From: Peptoniphilus sp.
Lineage (GTDB): Bacteria > Bacillota > Clostridia > Tissierellales > Peptoniphilaceae
Length of the DNA: 64,000 nt
Assembly (NCBI GenBank): GCA_029983555.1
Contig: JASBZH010000002.1
Location: 1-64,000 of the forward strand
Reading direction: 5' to 3'
This document shows positions 1-8,459 of the stretch, piece after piece (the stretch's first letter is position 1; each line of letters starts with the position of its first letter). Below the pieces are notes generated by a model. The model ran no database searches and was not told the origin of the DNA. It saw only the letters and a list, made by a program, of their open reading frames with translations. The translations under genes and the position numbers were made by a program.

Positions 1-204
1 CATGACTCTTTTTTTATTTTATGTGGCTAAGTTAATTTTACAATCTTCCATTTTTATTACTTTTACTATTTTCTTATATTATTAAATTTCTCAGGAAACT
101 AAATTATTTTATATATTTTAAAGTCATATTTTATATAATTTTTTATGTTTTTTTATTTGTCATTTTATTTCACTCTTACATATTTTTAATAAATTTTGTC
201 TTTG

Positions 205-213
205 TGATACAAT
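205..213 (+). promoter_or_regulatory. extended -10 promoter for the nicotinamidase-like gene
   Basis: TGA followed by TACAAT forms an extended -10 element about 60 bp upstream of the ATG at 272. No good -35 is visible. The rest of 1-241 is very AT-rich and holds nothing else I can identify; the T-run near base 10 may be the tail of a terminator lying outside the window. Confidence 0.4.
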
Positions 214-271
214 GAATTAGGGTAAATTATAAAAAATTGAAATGACAGAAGTTATATTTTGGAGAGATTTT

Positions 272-823
272 ATGAATAGAGCGCTTATTAATATAGATTA
301 TACAAATGATTTTGTACACAGTGATGGTAAGTTAACTTGCGGTGAAGCTGGACAAGTTTTGGAAAATGATATTTTAAATATCACAAAAGAATTTCATGAC
401 AATGATGACTTTGTAGTTTTTGCAATAGATCTTCATGAACCTCATGACAACTTTCATCCTGAAAGCAAGTTATTTCCAACTCACAATGTTAAAGACACAT
501 GGGGACGAGAGTTATATGGATCTATTGAAGATTATTATCAAAAAATAAAAGATGATGATAATGTATATTATTTGGATAAAACAAGATATTCTGCATTTGC
601 AGGCACAAATCTTTTAATTAAACTAAGAGAGAGAAATATAAATGAGATTCATTTAGTAGGTGTATGTACTGATATTTGTATTCTACACACTGCGATTGAC
701 GCATATAATTTAGGTTTTGATATATATGTCCACAAGAATGGTGTGGCAAGTTTTGACGATATTGGTCATAAATTTGCACTTAATCATTTTAAAAATACTC
801 TGGGTGCTAATGTTGTCGATTAG
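272..823 (+). CDS. pncA: isochorismatase-family cysteine hydrolase, probable nicotinamidase
   Basis: Probable nicotinamidase, converting nicotinamide to nicotinate and ammonia for NAD salvage in the cytoplasm. The 183-residue product has the Asp-Lys-Cys triad of the isochorismatase-like fold: D9 in the first strand, K103 in DKTRYSAF and C132 in VGVCTDIC. D53, H55 and H71 fit the metal site typical of nicotinamidases. I chose the ATG at 272 because GGAGAG lies five bases upstream; an in-frame ATG at 242 has no ribosome site. It is monocistronic. nadD (58.2 kb) and nadE (18.5 kb) elsewhere in the window belong to the same pathway. Pyrazinamidase activity or another amide substrate remains possible, since the family is broad. 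Confidence 0.85.
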   Translation: MNRALINIDYTNDFVHSDGKLTCGEAGQVLENDILNITKEFHDNDDFVVFAIDLHEPHDNFHPESKLFPTHNVKDTWGRELYGSIEDYYQKIKDDDNVYYLDKTRYSAFAGTNLLIKLRERNINEIHLVGVCTDICILHTAIDAYNLGFDIYVHKNGVASFDDIGHKFALNHFKNTLGANVVD

Positions 824-896
824 TTTAAAAATGTATTGTTATGTTATTTTATTATACTTTAATTAATTTAAATTTACATTTAATAGGGTGACTTTT

Positions 897-1502
897 TTGA
901 AAGAAATTAAAAATTCTATAAATAAGTATAAATATTTCCCACACAAAAGTGGTTTTCCATTTAAAAGTTTAAAAGATTTGCCAAAATTAAGTTCAAATTC
1001 TAAATTTAATTCTTTAACTGGCATAAAAAATATTAATTGGATAACTACAGGCGAGACTAGCACTCTTGCAAGTAGACATTGTGGAGCTGTTGCTGCTACA
1101 AATACTTTTTTATATATGAATAATTTTTATAACGATGGAGAAGAAGATTTTGAAAAAATAGAAATTTTTAAAACTCTTCACAAAATGATTGGAAATGGTC
1201 CAATATTTTCCATCGATAGTTATTTAAAGGCGTTTTTTAAGAAACTAGGCTATGATTTAAAGAGCAAAAAAATAAAGAATATAGATCAATATAAATCTGA
1301 AATTGACAAAGGGAATGTCATTGCGATTCTTATTGCTAGAGGAATTGTGCAGTGGCACTGGGTTCTTGGAGTTGGATATATTGAATATGAAGATGGCAAT
1401 TTTTATGCACAAATTATAGATGGTTGGCACAATTCGTGTGATAAATTTTATAAAATTAAAAATAATAAATCTTGGTTAAGTGCAAGGAGTTTCTATATTT
1501 AA
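897..1502 (+). CDS. putative C39-like (papain-fold) cysteine peptidase
   Basis: A soluble protein of about 201 residues with no signal peptide or membrane segment. A Cys in RHCGAVAATN (about residue 62), a His in QWHWVLGVGY (about 154) and an Asp in IIDGWH (about 175) have the order and spacing of the Cys-His-Asp triad of C39-like peptidases. I prefer the TTG at 897, because GGTGA sits five bases upstream; the GTG at 888 lacks a ribosome site. Lacking an ABC exporter domain or secretion signal, it is not a bacteriocin transporter protease of the usual sort. The substrate is unknown. A BtrH-like acyltransferase with the same fold is an alternative. Confidence 0.6.
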   Translation: MKEIKNSINKYKYFPHKSGFPFKSLKDLPKLSSNSKFNSLTGIKNINWITTGETSTLASRHCGAVAATNTFLYMNNFYNDGEEDFEKIEIFKTLHKMIGNGPIFSIDSYLKAFFKKLGYDLKSKKIKNIDQYKSEIDKGNVIAILIARGIVQWHWVLGVGYIEYEDGNFYAQIIDGWHNSCDKFYKIKNNKSWLSARSFYI

Positions 1503-1546
1503 ATAATTTTTCAATTATTTATTCAAAAACTCAATGCATTAAAGTA

Positions 1547-1575
1547 TTGACAATATTCCAATAAAGTGTTATCTT
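1547..1575 (+). promoter_or_regulatory. sigma-A promoter of the threonine operon
   Basis: TTGACA at 1547-1552, a 17-base spacer and TATCTT at 1570-1575. Predicted transcription start is near 1582, giving a leader of about 88 bases before the aspartokinase ATG. Confidence 0.7.
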
Positions 1576-1581
1576 AAATCA

Positions 1582-1655
1582 AAGCTTTTGGTCAATATCC
1601 AATGCTTTTATCAAGAAGGTATTGTACTCGGTCCTTTTTGGGTCGAGTTTTTTTA
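1582..1655 (+). promoter_or_regulatory. structured leader with intrinsic terminator (candidate attenuator or small riboswitch)
   Basis: Hairpin 1 pairs AAAGC..TTGG (from 1581) with CCAA.GCTTT (to 1608) around the loop TCAATAT. Loop bases CAATA (1593-1597) can pair with TATTG (1620-1624), giving an H-type pseudoknot. Immediately after comes a terminator: ACTCGGTCC (1626-1634) pairs with GGGTCGAGT (1640-1648), using two G-U pairs, followed by a T run to 1655. The gene starts at 1670 with GGAGG upstream. I see no T-box motif, lysine-riboswitch or SAM-box signature. The architecture suggests control of threonine synthesis by premature termination; the ligand is unknown. Confidence 0.6.
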
Positions 1656-1669
1656 TTATGGAGGATTAA

Positions 1670-2974
1670 ATGAAAGTTCTAAAGTTTGGAGGTAGTTCTC
1701 TTGCTGATGCGGATCAGTTTAAAAAAGTAAAAGACATTGCTTTTTCTAGTGACGATAGACAATATGTTGTGGTCTCTGCTCCAGGCAAGGGTGTAAGAAG
1801 TAATCACAAAGTAACAGATCTTTTGCTTATGTGCTATCAACTTGCAAGTCACGACTTAAATTTCAACGAAGTTTATGAGATTATCGAAAATACTTATTGT
1901 GAAATAGCTAGAGATTTGAAATTAGAAACTGATGTTAAAAGTATTTTAAAAGAGATATATAAACAGATTCAAAATGGAGCTACTAAAGATTTCACTGCAA
2001 GTAGGGGAGAATATTTAAATGCAATTTTACTTTCTGATTATTTGGGTTGGAATTTTGTAGATTCCAAAGATATTATATTTTTTAAAAATGGCGAACTAGA
2101 TGAAGAAAAAACTGATATTTCTATTTCAAAAGTTTTAAGAGAGAAACCCTACTCAGTTATACCTGGTTTTTATGGAATAGACGAAAACGGTAAAATTAAA
2201 ACTTTTTCAAGAGGTGGGTCCGATATCACGGGTTCTTTAGTTGCAAATGCACTTAAGGCAGATATTTATGAGAATTGGACCGATGTTTCTGGTTTTTTAG
2301 TCGCAGATCCCAAAATTGTTGAAAATTCTAAAACTATTGAGTATATAACTTATAGAGAACTAAGAGAATTGTCGTATATGGGAGCGCCAGTTCTGCACGA
2401 AGATTCAATTGTTCCTGTTAAAAAGAATGGGATTCCAATAAATATTAGAAATACTAATTCTCCAAAGGACGATGGAACTACAATTATCTCGAGCTATGAT
2501 TCTAAAAAAACTAGTAGCAAAGTCACTGGAATTGCAGGCAAACATGGCTTTAGTGTAATTACAATTGAAAAAACTTTTATGAATTCTGAGTTTGGCTTTT
2601 TTAGAAAAATAATGTCTGTTTTAGAAACTAATGAAGTTCCAATTGAACACATGCCTTCTAGCATAGATACAGTTTCTTTAATAGTTGAAACAGGAAAAAT
2701 AGTCAATAAACTTGACAAAATTATTGAAGAGATAAAAATATATACAAATCCAAAGTCGATAAGTGTCGAACACGGAATTTCCTTAATCGCAATTGTTGGA
2801 AAAGGCATGGTTAATAGCAAGGGAACTTCTGGTAAGATATTTACCGCTCTGGGCAATAGTGATGTAAATATAAGAATGATAAGTCAAGGCTCGAGTGAGC
2901 TTAATATAATTATAGGTGTGCAAGATAAGGACTTTGAAAGGTCCATAAGAGCTATTTATAACGCATTTTATTGA
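1670..2974 (+). CDS. aspartate kinase
   Basis: Phosphorylates aspartate, the first step from aspartate to threonine. The 434-residue monofunctional enzyme has the N-terminal KFGGSS nucleotide-binding motif (residues 5-10), the FSRGGSD segment of the kinase domain and two C-terminal ACT domains; the last ends with the GTSGKIFTAL..NIRMISQGSSE pattern of the regulatory pair. A GGAGG ribosome site precedes the ATG. It is first in an operon with asd, hom, thrC and thrB, so it is probably the threonine-responsive isozyme. No lysine-branch genes are nearby. The leader hairpins upstream probably control it. Confidence 0.95.
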   Translation: MKVLKFGGSSLADADQFKKVKDIAFSSDDRQYVVVSAPGKGVRSNHKVTDLLLMCYQLASHDLNFNEVYEIIENTYCEIARDLKLETDVKSILKEIYKQIQNGATKDFTASRGEYLNAILLSDYLGWNFVDSKDIIFFKNGELDEEKTDISISKVLREKPYSVIPGFYGIDENGKIKTFSRGGSDITGSLVANALKADIYENWTDVSGFLVADPKIVENSKTIEYITYRELRELSYMGAPVLHEDSIVPVKKNGIPINIRNTNSPKDDGTTIISSYDSKKTSSKVTGIAGKHGFSVITIEKTFMNSEFGFFRKIMSVLETNEVPIEHMPSSIDTVSLIVETGKIVNKLDKIIEEIKIYTNPKSISVEHGISLIAIVGKGMVNSKGTSGKIFTALGNSDVNIRMISQGSSELNIIIGVQDKDFERSIRAIYNAFY

Positions 2975-2982
2975 GGTGAAAT

Positions 2983-3966
2983 ATGAAAAAATATAATGTC
3001 GCTGTAGTTGGTGCTACAGGACTAGTAGGTCGAAAAATACTTGAATTTTTAGAAGAGAGAAACTTTCCAGTTAAAACTCTTTATCCAATGAGTTCCAAAA
3101 AATCTGCAGGTACTAAAATTACTTATAATGGAGAGGAAATAACTGTAAAAGAGCTCACTGAAAATTCTTTTGATAGTGATATTGACATAGCTCTTTTTGC
3201 AGCTGGTGGCAGTGTAAGTGAAAAATTTGCAAAAATTGCAGCAAAAAACGGAGTAAAAGTTGTGGACAACAGTTCTTTTTTTAGAATGGATAGAGACGTT
3301 CCACTAATTGTTCCTGAAATTAATCCAGAAGATATAAATTGTGGATATGGAATCTTTGCAAATCCAAACTGTTCAACAATTCAGTCAGTTTTACCATTAA
3401 AACCAATTCATGATGCGTATGGTATAAAGAGGATTGTATATTCTACTTATCAAGCTGTCTCTGGTTCTGGTATAGGTGGTTTAAACGATTTAGAGAATGG
3501 CACAAATGAGAAGTATCCATATCAAATAGAACACAATGTAATAGTTCATATAGATGATTTTTTGGACAACGGATATACAAAAGAAGAGATGAAGATGATA
3601 AATGAAACTAGAAAAATCTTGCACGAAGAAGATTTAAAAGTAACCGCTACAACAGCTAGAGTTCCTGTTAAGTTTTCTCACTGCGTTTCCATAAATGTCG
3701 AATTGGAAAAAGAATTTGATATTAACGATGTTAAAAATATATTAAAGGATTACCCTGGAGTAAAATTATATGATGATCCAAGTACTCTTACTTATCCTAT
3801 GCCGATTGTATCTGAAGGAGAAGATGATGTTTATGTTGGAAGAATTAGAAGAGATTATTCTGTAGAAAATGGACTAAACTTGTGGTCAGTTGGAGATAAT
3901 ACAAGAAAGGGTGCGGCCCTTAATGCCGTTCAAATAGCTGAACTTTTGATACGAGGACAAGAATGA
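2983..3966 (+). CDS. asd: aspartate-semialdehyde dehydrogenase
   Basis: NADPH-dependent reduction of aspartyl phosphate to aspartate semialdehyde. The 327-residue protein shows the Rossmann motif GATGLVG near residue 10, the catalytic Cys at about 130 in ANPNCSTIQ and the active-site segment ARVPVKFSH with its His in the C-terminal half. Length matches the bacterial family. It follows aspartokinase by eight bases and overlaps hom by four (ATGA), so the three are translationally coupled. Confidence 0.97.
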   Translation: MKKYNVAVVGATGLVGRKILEFLEERNFPVKTLYPMSSKKSAGTKITYNGEEITVKELTENSFDSDIDIALFAAGGSVSEKFAKIAAKNGVKVVDNSSFFRMDRDVPLIVPEINPEDINCGYGIFANPNCSTIQSVLPLKPIHDAYGIKRIVYSTYQAVSGSGIGGLNDLENGTNEKYPYQIEHNVIVHIDDFLDNGYTKEEMKMINETRKILHEEDLKVTATTARVPVKFSHCVSINVELEKEFDINDVKNILKDYPGVKLYDDPSTLTYPMPIVSEGEDDVYVGRIRRDYSVENGLNLWSVGDNTRKGAALNAVQIAELLIRGQE

Positions 3967-5156
3967 AAGTAGCTTTAATTGGTTTTGGTAATATTGGAAA
4001 AGGCGTTGAAGAATTAATATTTAAAAATCACAAAAAAATAAACGAGCTCACAAATAGAGACATTTCTGTTAAAACTGTATTGATAAATAATAAAGGTAAA
4101 AAAAGAGATCCCTTTAATAAAAATATTGTTTTTACAGATGATTTCAACTTAATCCTGGATGATGAAGAAATCGAGACTATAATAGAAATAACAGCAACAG
4201 AAGATGAAGCGTTTTATTATATAAAAGATGCTTTTAATAGTGGTAAAAATGTCATAACTGCAAATAAGGCAGTAGTTGCTAAATATTTTGAAGAACTTTT
4301 GTATTTATCTAAAAAGTATAAAGTTAAATTTTTATATGAAGCATCTGTAGGTGGTGGGGTTCACATTATAAAATCGATTCTGGAAGATTTGCCTTTTAAT
4401 AATATAAAAAGTATAAGTGGAATATTAAATGGAACCTGTAATTTTATTTTGTCAGAAATGACAAAAAATAATACAGAGTTTGTCAACAGTCTAAAAAAGG
4501 CTCAAGAACTTGGATTTGCTGAACCCGATCCAACGTCCGATATCACTGGTATTGATACTTTAAGAAAATTGAGAATTCTATCTTCTATTATTTTTAGTAA
4601 AAAAGTTAGTTTAGATAAAATATTTTTATTTGGAATCGATAAAATTAATGCAAGTGACATTAAAATATTAAAAGATGAGGGTTATAAGTTAAAACTTTTA
4701 GGTGAGGGTAAAAGGCAAGAAGACAAATTTTACTCATATGTTATGCCAGTTGCGATAAGAGAAGATTCTGTATTTTACAATATCGACGGAGCGACAAATA
4801 TAATTTCATATTGTGGAGATAATATAAAAGATGTATCTTTTGTGGGAGAAGGCGCTGGAAGATATCCAACGTCTGATTCAATTTTAAGAGATCTTCTTGA
4901 TATAGCAAATGAAAATGCAATAGAAGTATACGCACACGACAATAAAGAGCTCGTGCTATCGAATGAAGATATTAAATCTAGATTTTATTTGAGAATCCCT
5001 AAAGATTTTTACGATTTTGACGATAAATTTATAGATAAGAAATTTGAAACTCGTGAAAACATACACTTATTTACTGAAAAAATATATCTATCAAAAATAT
5101 TAGATTTATTTTCAAAGGTAGATAGACAAGACTATTTCTTAGCAAAAATAGAATAG
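3963..5156 (+). CDS. hom: homoserine dehydrogenase with a shortened ACT region
   Basis: Reduces aspartate semialdehyde to homoserine. The 397-residue protein has the NAD(P)-binding GFGNIGKG (residues 7-14), the NGTCN segment of the catalytic core and GEGAGRYPT before the C-terminal region. Enzymes of this type usually run to about 430 residues with a full ACT domain. Here only about 60 residues follow the catalytic domain. They begin YLRI like ACT strand 1, then lack the glycine-containing first loop and helix. Threonine feedback may therefore be weak or absent. The ATG overlaps the asd stop. Confidence 0.95.
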   Translation: MKVALIGFGNIGKGVEELIFKNHKKINELTNRDISVKTVLINNKGKKRDPFNKNIVFTDDFNLILDDEEIETIIEITATEDEAFYYIKDAFNSGKNVITANKAVVAKYFEELLYLSKKYKVKFLYEASVGGGVHIIKSILEDLPFNNIKSISGILNGTCNFILSEMTKNNTEFVNSLKKAQELGFAEPDPTSDITGIDTLRKLRILSSIIFSKKVSLDKIFLFGIDKINASDIKILKDEGYKLKLLGEGKRQEDKFYSYVMPVAIREDSVFYNIDGATNIISYCGDNIKDVSFVGEGAGRYPTSDSILRDLLDIANENAIEVYAHDNKELVLSNEDIKSRFYLRIPKDFYDFDDKFIDKKFETRENIHLFTEKIYLSKILDLFSKVDRQDYFLAKIE

Positions 5157-5165
5157 GAGGTAAAT

Positions 5166-6632
5166 ATGAAGTTTTTCTCAACTAGAAATCCATCTGATAG
5201 ATTTGATTTTAATGAGGCTGTTTTAATGGGAATTGCTACAGATGGCGGGTTATTCGTTCCAGAGGAATTTCCCAAAATAAATATAGATGATTTAAAAGAT
5301 TTATCTTATGATGAATTGGCGTTTGAAATTTTGAGTAAATTTTTAACTGATGTAGATAAAGAAAAATTAAAAGAAATTATTTCTAAAGCCTATGATAATA
5401 AATTTCCCAAAAATCCTGCACCATTAGTAAAAGCAGGAGAAGATTTTTATTTAGAACTTTATCATGGACAGACTCATGCTTTTAAAGACTTTGCTCTTAG
5501 CATTTTGCCTTTATTTATGGAAAATGCAGCTAACTCAAAAAAAATAAAAAATAAAATTTTAATTTTGACTGCCACAAGTGGAGATACGGGTAGTGCAGCT
5601 CTATATGGTTTTAGGGATTTAAAGAATATAGATATTGCAGTTTTATATCCAGAAGATGGAGTTAGTCAAATACAAAAGCTACAGATGACAACAGTTAATT
5701 CACCAAATACTCTCGTAATGGGAATAAATGGAAATTTTGACGATGCTCAGAGTGCAGTTAAAAAAATCTTTACAGATAAGTCTGTAAAAGAAGAGCTTCG
5801 TGAGAAAAATTATTCTCTATCTTCTGCAAATTCTATTAATATTGGCAGGTTGTTGCCGCAGATAGTTTATTATTTTCACGCATACAATCAACTAGCAAAA
5901 AGCGAAATTAGTTTTGGCAAAAAAATTTCTTTTGTAGTTCCAACTGGAAATTTTGGAGATATTTTGGCAGGCTATTATGCCAAAAAAATGGGACTTCCAA
6001 TAGAAAAATTAGTCATTGCTTCCAATGAAAATAAAGTGCTAACTGATTTTTTTGAAAGTAAAACTTATAATGCAAATAGGAAACTTAAGGTTACTAATTC
6101 GCCATCAATGGATATTATTATTTCTAGTAATTTAGAGAGACTTTTATATCACGAAACAAAAGATAGTGAAAAAGTTAAGATTTTGATGGATTCACTTTTA
6201 AGTGATAAAGTATACAGTTTAGAGCACGACTTTAAAGATTTTTGCGCTGGATATGCAGACGAGAAAAAGACCCTAGATACAATAAAAAACGTATATATAA
6301 AAGATAATTACTTGATTGACCCGCACACTGCGGTGGCAAAAAAAGTAGCTGATGATTATAAGAAAAGTCGAAAAACTGAAGAGAAAATAATAATTTTATC
6401 TACTGCGAGTCCATTTAAATTTGCAGATGTTATAATAAATGAATTTGATGATATTACGAGACAAGGTGATATTTTTAAAGATTTAAAATCTTTTGAAAAT
6501 TATACAAGTATTAAAGTACCAAAGGATATTTTTAATTTAAAAGACAGAGAAATTTTCCACAAAAAAACTACTGAAGTTAAAGATATTCAAAAAAATATTA
6601 TAGAATTTGTGTGTGATAGAAATGAAAATTAG
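5166..6632 (+). CDS. thrC: threonine synthase
   Basis: PLP enzyme that converts O-phosphohomoserine to threonine. The 488-residue length and the N-terminal FSTRNPS segment fit the long (E. coli/yeast type) threonine synthases. The PLP lysine is K107 in HGQTHAFKDFA, and SGDTGSAA and VPTGNFGDILAGYYAKKMG are family phosphate-binding segments. AGGAGGTAA precedes the ATG. It overlaps thrB by 11 bases, so the two are coupled. Confidence 0.97.
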   Translation: MKFFSTRNPSDRFDFNEAVLMGIATDGGLFVPEEFPKINIDDLKDLSYDELAFEILSKFLTDVDKEKLKEIISKAYDNKFPKNPAPLVKAGEDFYLELYHGQTHAFKDFALSILPLFMENAANSKKIKNKILILTATSGDTGSAALYGFRDLKNIDIAVLYPEDGVSQIQKLQMTTVNSPNTLVMGINGNFDDAQSAVKKIFTDKSVKEELREKNYSLSSANSINIGRLLPQIVYYFHAYNQLAKSEISFGKKISFVVPTGNFGDILAGYYAKKMGLPIEKLVIASNENKVLTDFFESKTYNANRKLKVTNSPSMDIIISSNLERLLYHETKDSEKVKILMDSLLSDKVYSLEHDFKDFCAGYADEKKTLDTIKNVYIKDNYLIDPHTAVAKKVADDYKKSRKTEEKIIILSTASPFKFADVIINEFDDITRQGDIFKDLKSFENYTSIKVPKDIFNLKDREIFHKKTTEVKDIQKNIIEFVCDRNEN

Positions 6633-7494
6633 AGTTCCTGCAACAAGTGCCAATTTAGGTCCAGGATTTGACACACTTGGACTTGCACTAAATCTGTATA
6701 ACGAGTATGAGTTCATAAAAAGTGATGAGTCAAAAATAATAGAAAATGACGAAGTTTCTTTGGCAGTTGACAATTTGATATACAAATCTTTTTGTAAGAC
6801 TTTCGAAAAATTTAACAAAAAAATTATTCCAGTAACTATTAAGGTCAATTCAAATATACCAAGATCACGCGGACTCGGCAGTTCTTCTTCCTGTATAGTT
6901 GGAGGAATTGTTGGTGCGTATTTAATTTTAAATAGAACTTTAGATAGAGATGAGATACTTCAAATTGCTTCAGAAATAGAAGGACATCCGGACAATGTCT
7001 GTCCCGCTATTTTTGGAAATATAACTGTGACGGTAAATGAAAATGGAGAAAATATCAAAAATATAATTAAACCCAAAAATAATTATAAATTTTTAGCTTT
7101 TATTCCAGATTTTCTTCTTAATACCTCTGATGCAAGGAAAGTTTTACCTAAAAATTATTCTAAAGAAGATGCTGTTTTTAATATTTCAAGAACTGCTCTT
7201 TTAATTTCTTCTCTAATACTTGGAGATGATGAAAACTTAAAAATAAGTTTAGAAGATAAGATTCATCAAGATTATAGGGGTAAATTAATTCCAGATTTTG
7301 ATAAAATATTTGAATTTTTAAATGCGAATTCACTTGGATGCTATTTAAGTGGAGCTGGTCCCACTATTATGGCAATAAGTAATTGCGATGACGATTTAAT
7401 AAAAAACTTTTACGAATTTTCAAAAGAACTAAGAGTTAAATGGGAAGTTTTAGAACTTAAAATAAACACAGTTGGATTTGAGATTTTAGACTAA
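6622..7494 (+). CDS. thrB: homoserine kinase (GHMP family)
   Basis: ATP-dependent phosphorylation of homoserine, giving the thrC substrate. The 290-residue protein begins MKIRVPATSANLGPGFDT, the usual N-terminus, and carries the GHMP phosphate loop PRSRGLGSSSS; SGAGPT near residue 245 is the C-terminal GHMP motif. I use the ATG at 6622 rather than one 15 bases upstream because the family begins exactly here. It lies inside the end of thrC and closes the threonine operon. Confidence 0.96.
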   Translation: MKIRVPATSANLGPGFDTLGLALNLYNEYEFIKSDESKIIENDEVSLAVDNLIYKSFCKTFEKFNKKIIPVTIKVNSNIPRSRGLGSSSSCIVGGIVGAYLILNRTLDRDEILQIASEIEGHPDNVCPAIFGNITVTVNENGENIKNIIKPKNNYKFLAFIPDFLLNTSDARKVLPKNYSKEDAVFNISRTALLISSLILGDDENLKISLEDKIHQDYRGKLIPDFDKIFEFLNANSLGCYLSGAGPTIMAISNCDDDLIKNFYEFSKELRVKWEVLELKINTVGFEILD

Positions 7495-7564
7495 TTTTAT
7501 TGTAAAAAATAGATAAAAGAACTCGACAACAATGTAAATTTGTCATATAATAATTATTGTGCTT

Positions 7565-7651
7565 GCGGGAGTGCTGGAATTGGCAGACAGGCATGTTTGA
7601 GGGGCATGTGCATTAATTTGCGTGGGGGTTCAAGTCCCCCTTTCCGCACCA
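7565..7651 (+). tRNA. tRNA-Leu (GAG anticodon)
   Basis: An 87-base cloverleaf. The acceptor stem GCGGGAG pairs with TTTCCGC, followed by discriminator A and an encoded CCA. The anticodon stem CATGT/GCATG encloses the loop TTGAGGG, giving anticodon GAG with G37. A long variable arm (GCATTAATTTGC) marks it as class II, and the T arm is GGGGGTTCAAGTCCCCC. It stands alone between thrB and a folA-like gene. Confidence 0.95.
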
Positions 7652-7745
7652 TTTAGTTATTATATGGCTACTTAGTGGGATTAAGATAATACATCTTAAA
7701 TCTTACTTTTAAGCTAATAAATTTAATAAATTTTCTGTACTATTT

Positions 7746-7782
7746 AAAGATATATTTCAAATTTTGAGATATATCTTTTTTA
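7746..7782 (+). terminator. intrinsic terminator after tRNA-Leu
   Basis: AAAGATATAT (7746-7755) pairs with ATATATCTTT (7769-7778) and a T run follows. It is AT-rich, so moderately stable. It separates the tRNA unit from the next gene. Confidence 0.6.
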
Positions 7783-7808
7783 TTATATTTTATTTTGCTT
7801 TTATAATT

Positions 7809-7817
7809 TGATACAAT
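7809..7817 (+). promoter_or_regulatory. extended -10 promoter for the DHFR-like gene
   Basis: TGA plus TACAAT, the same extended -10 as upstream of the first gene of the window, 20 bp before the ATG at 7838. No convincing -35. Confidence 0.4.
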
Positions 7818-7837
7818 TAAAAGTTAGGAGGTAGTTT

Positions 7838-8311
7838 ATGAAATTACTAATGTTAGTTGACAATAAAAATGCAGTGGCAAAAGATGGCAAGCAAATACTT
7901 TATATAGATAATGATTTGGATATGTTTAAAGAATATACTTCAAATAATGTGATTATAATGGGTCGCAAAACCTTTGAAGATATTGGAAGACAACTCCCAA
8001 ATAGGACATCAATAGTATTTACTAGACATAAAAGAGAAGAGAAAAAAGATTTATATTATGTTAGTTGTGTGGCAGAACTCGACAGAGTACTTTTAAACTT
8101 TAAAGAAAAAGAAGAATTTGTAATTGGAGGAGCATCTATTACAGAATTACTTTGGGATAGACTTGATACTTTGATAATAACAAGAGTAGATACAGTCGTT
8201 GAAGGAGCAGATACATTTATTCCTCAATTTGAAGGTTTTGAGTTGGTTGAAAAATCTGAAATTGAAGATCCTGATTATACTGTATATCATGAAATCTGGA
8301 AGAGAAAGTAA
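7838..8311 (+). CDS. dihydrofolate reductase family protein (divergent)
   Basis: Probably NADPH-dependent reduction of dihydrofolate. The 157 residues span the whole DHFR fold: the conserved acidic segment DNDLDMFKEYT (about residues 25-35), NVIIMGRKTFEDIG and the PNRTSIVFTR cofactor motif, VIGGAS, and ITRVD. The substrate-site LPW segment of normal DHFR reads ILY, so the usual Trp is Tyr. It may be a true but divergent DHFR or a related reductase such as a RibD-C-like enzyme; the preserved Asp favours DHFR. AGGAGG precedes the ATG. The next gene starts one base after the stop codon. Confidence 0.8.
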   Translation: MKLLMLVDNKNAVAKDGKQILYIDNDLDMFKEYTSNNVIIMGRKTFEDIGRQLPNRTSIVFTRHKREEKKDLYYVSCVAELDRVLLNFKEKEEFVIGGASITELLWDRLDTLIITRVDTVVEGADTFIPQFEGFELVEKSEIEDPDYTVYHEIWKRK

Positions 8312-8312
8312 T

Positions 8313-8459
8313 ATGAATTCTAAATTAAAGAAATATATTCCGTATTTTTTATTAATTTTATCTATAATTTTTATAATTTTTGGTAGTTTTAGAAATGAGG
8401 TTGACACTGTCATTTCAAAAGCAATAAGAATATGCTTGGAGTGCGTTGGAATTGGATAA
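8313..8459 (+). CDS. CD1871A-family CXXC micro-protein, single-pass membrane
   Basis: A 48-residue protein with one hydrophobic segment (PYFLLILSIIFIIFGSF, about residues 9-25) and the C-terminal CXXC in ICLECVGIG, a pattern I recognise from the clostridial CD1871A family. Function is unknown to me. The pair of Cys at the membrane face could be a redox relay or a metal ligand. It starts one base after the DHFR stop and its end overlaps the TTG start of the membrane polyferredoxin by 14 bases, so it is probably co-translated with that gene. Confidence 0.8.
   Translation: MNSKLKKYIPYFLLILSIIFIIFGSFRNEVDTVISKAIRICLECVGIG

Noticed and set aside
242..271. Longer N-terminus for the nicotinamidase-like protein from ATG 242
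   Set aside because: No Shine-Dalgarno sequence, and the extra residues do not fit the family; the ATG at 272 has GGAGAG.
1602..1673. Small frame ATG..TGA in the threonine-operon leader, ending in an ATGA overlap with aspartokinase
   Set aside because: No ribosome site, only one Thr codon and no run of a regulatory amino acid; it runs through the terminator stem. I do not treat it as a leader peptide.
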